Assembly: GCF_001742425.1 (NCBI RefSeq)
Contig: NZ_MJEH01000008.1
Coordinates: 16,617-80,616, forward strand
DNA: 64,000 nucleotides
From: Bacillus solimangrovi
GTDB taxonomy: Bacteria; Bacillota; Bacilli; Bacillales; Bacillaceae_N
Reading direction: 5' to 3'
In this document: piece after piece, positions 63,624 to 64,000 of the stretch
Position numbering within the stretch: position 1 is the first letter of the stretch
Layout: the number at the start of each line of letters is the position of its first letter
Program-made: the position numbers and the translations under genes
The notes under the pieces: generated by a model
The model's database searches: none
What the model saw: the letters and a program-made list of their open reading frames with translations, nothing else
What the model was told of the DNA's origin: nothing

Positions 63624-63944
63624 GATGTTACAGAGTTTCAACAATGGGTTAAAAAATATTATGAAAGTAGAGGCTGGTCTGAACTAGATATTTTTATACG
63701 TATCGGTTTTTTAGCAGAAGAAACGGGTGAAGTTGCCCGAGCGATAAGAGCTCTTGAAATTGGTAGAGACAGACCAGATGAATTACAATTTTCATATGAA
63801 GAAAACAAACAAGAGTTAACAGAAGAATTAGGTGATGTACTCGGCAATTTAATTGTCATTGCTAATAAATATGAAATCCCATTAGAAGAAATCTTTCAAT
63901 CTCATAAGAAAAAACTGTTAGACCGTTATGCAAATAATCAATAG
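63621..63944 (+). CDS. MazG-like nucleotide pyrophosphohydrolase
   Basis: A 107-residue single-domain protein. ATG 63621 is used because GGAGGT precedes it at eight bases. The MazG/all-alpha NTP-pyrophosphatase signature EETGEVARAIRALE and a second Glu/Asp motif (EELGDVLGNLIVIAN) that bind magnesium are visible. It probably hydrolyses dNTPs or alarmone-like nucleotides to monophosphates; substrate not fixed. It is enclosed by an inverted repeat that includes its own start, which may affect its expression. Confidence 0.85.
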   Translation: MDVTEFQQWVKKYYESRGWSELDIFIRIGFLAEETGEVARAIRALEIGRDRPDELQFSYEENKQELTEELGDVLGNLIVIANKYEIPLEEIFQSHKKKLLDRYANNQ

Positions 63945-63979
63945 AAGATAATGCTGAAATATTGAAAACTATATACATA

Positions 63980-64000
63980 CATTCTATTTACCTCCATTTT
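63980..64000 (-). repeat. Right arm of the 21-bp inverted repeat at the window edge
   Basis: Exact reverse complement of 63603-63623, running to the last base of the window, so the repeat may be longer. On the minus strand it again presents GGAGGT and ATG, followed by a frame of only 13 codons (ATG at 63982). Confidence 0.9.

Noticed and set aside
1..64000. CRISPR array, prophage or transposase gene
   Set aside because: No regular direct-repeat array, phage structural gene or transposase was seen; the dispersed hairpin repeats are short and lack open reading frames.

Overview
The window comes from a low-GC Gram-positive bacterium of the Bacillaceae. The evidence is strong AGGAGG-type ribosome binding sites, frequent TTG/GTG starts, near-canonical CcpA and CsoR sites, a divergent citA/citR pair, an arcABDC cluster with its own Crp/Fnr-type regulator, and secreted proteins with Gram-positive signal peptides or lipoboxes. 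No prophage, insertion sequence or CRISPR array was seen. One tRNA gene (Val, anticodon GAC) lies at 11357-11429.

Layout. Positions 1-11 kb (minus strand) form a plant-sugar region: a secreted GH3 beta-glucosidase with carbohydrate-binding modules (cut by the window start), a xylose-type ABC importer (xylF-xylG-xylH), and a three-gene sensor made of a membrane-anchored sugar-binding protein, a LytS/YesM-type histidine kinase and a YesN-type AraC response regulator. Three TTAAGAT direct repeats about 20 bp apart and a cre site sit in front of xylF, so induction by the sensor and catabolite repression are both readable from the DNA. After the tRNA come a copper-amine-oxidase-N-like gene broken by an in-frame TAG and two convergent secreted proteins (ThuA/DUF4350-like plus lamin-tail, and Vps62-like).

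Positions 16-24.8 kb hold the most unusual locus: seven co-directional genes (SnoaL-like, DJ-1/PfpI, prenyltransferase-barrel/ankyrin fusion, DJ-1/PfpI, glycogen debranching enzyme, sugar-epimerase/STAS fusion, small membrane protein) behind a possible sigma-B-type promoter. I do not know this as a described system; carbohydrate or glycogen remodelling under general stress is my inference.

Positions 25-36 kb carry a secreted PI-PLC-like protein, a two-cysteine secreted micro-peptide, two paralogous membrane proteins, ccsB, a LytTR-DUF3021-ABC transporter operon and mqo. Positions 36-56 kb are general metabolism: queD, copper homeostasis (csoR-copA-copZ, with the operator inside the csoR promoter), citA/citR, a CGNR-regulator/MFS pair, a second two-cysteine peptide, a catalase-family protein and others, including an HXXEE gene broken by an in-frame TGA. 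Positions 56.9-62.6 kb are the arginine deiminase pathway (arcA-arcB-arcD-arcC, with arcR convergent). The window ends with a LOG-family gene and a MazG-like gene flanked by an exact 21-bp inverted repeat that runs into the window edge.

A dispersed hairpin repeat of about 58 bp occurs in at least four full copies (20.7, 30.0, 34.5 and 62.6 kb) with compensatory stem changes, plus partial copies.
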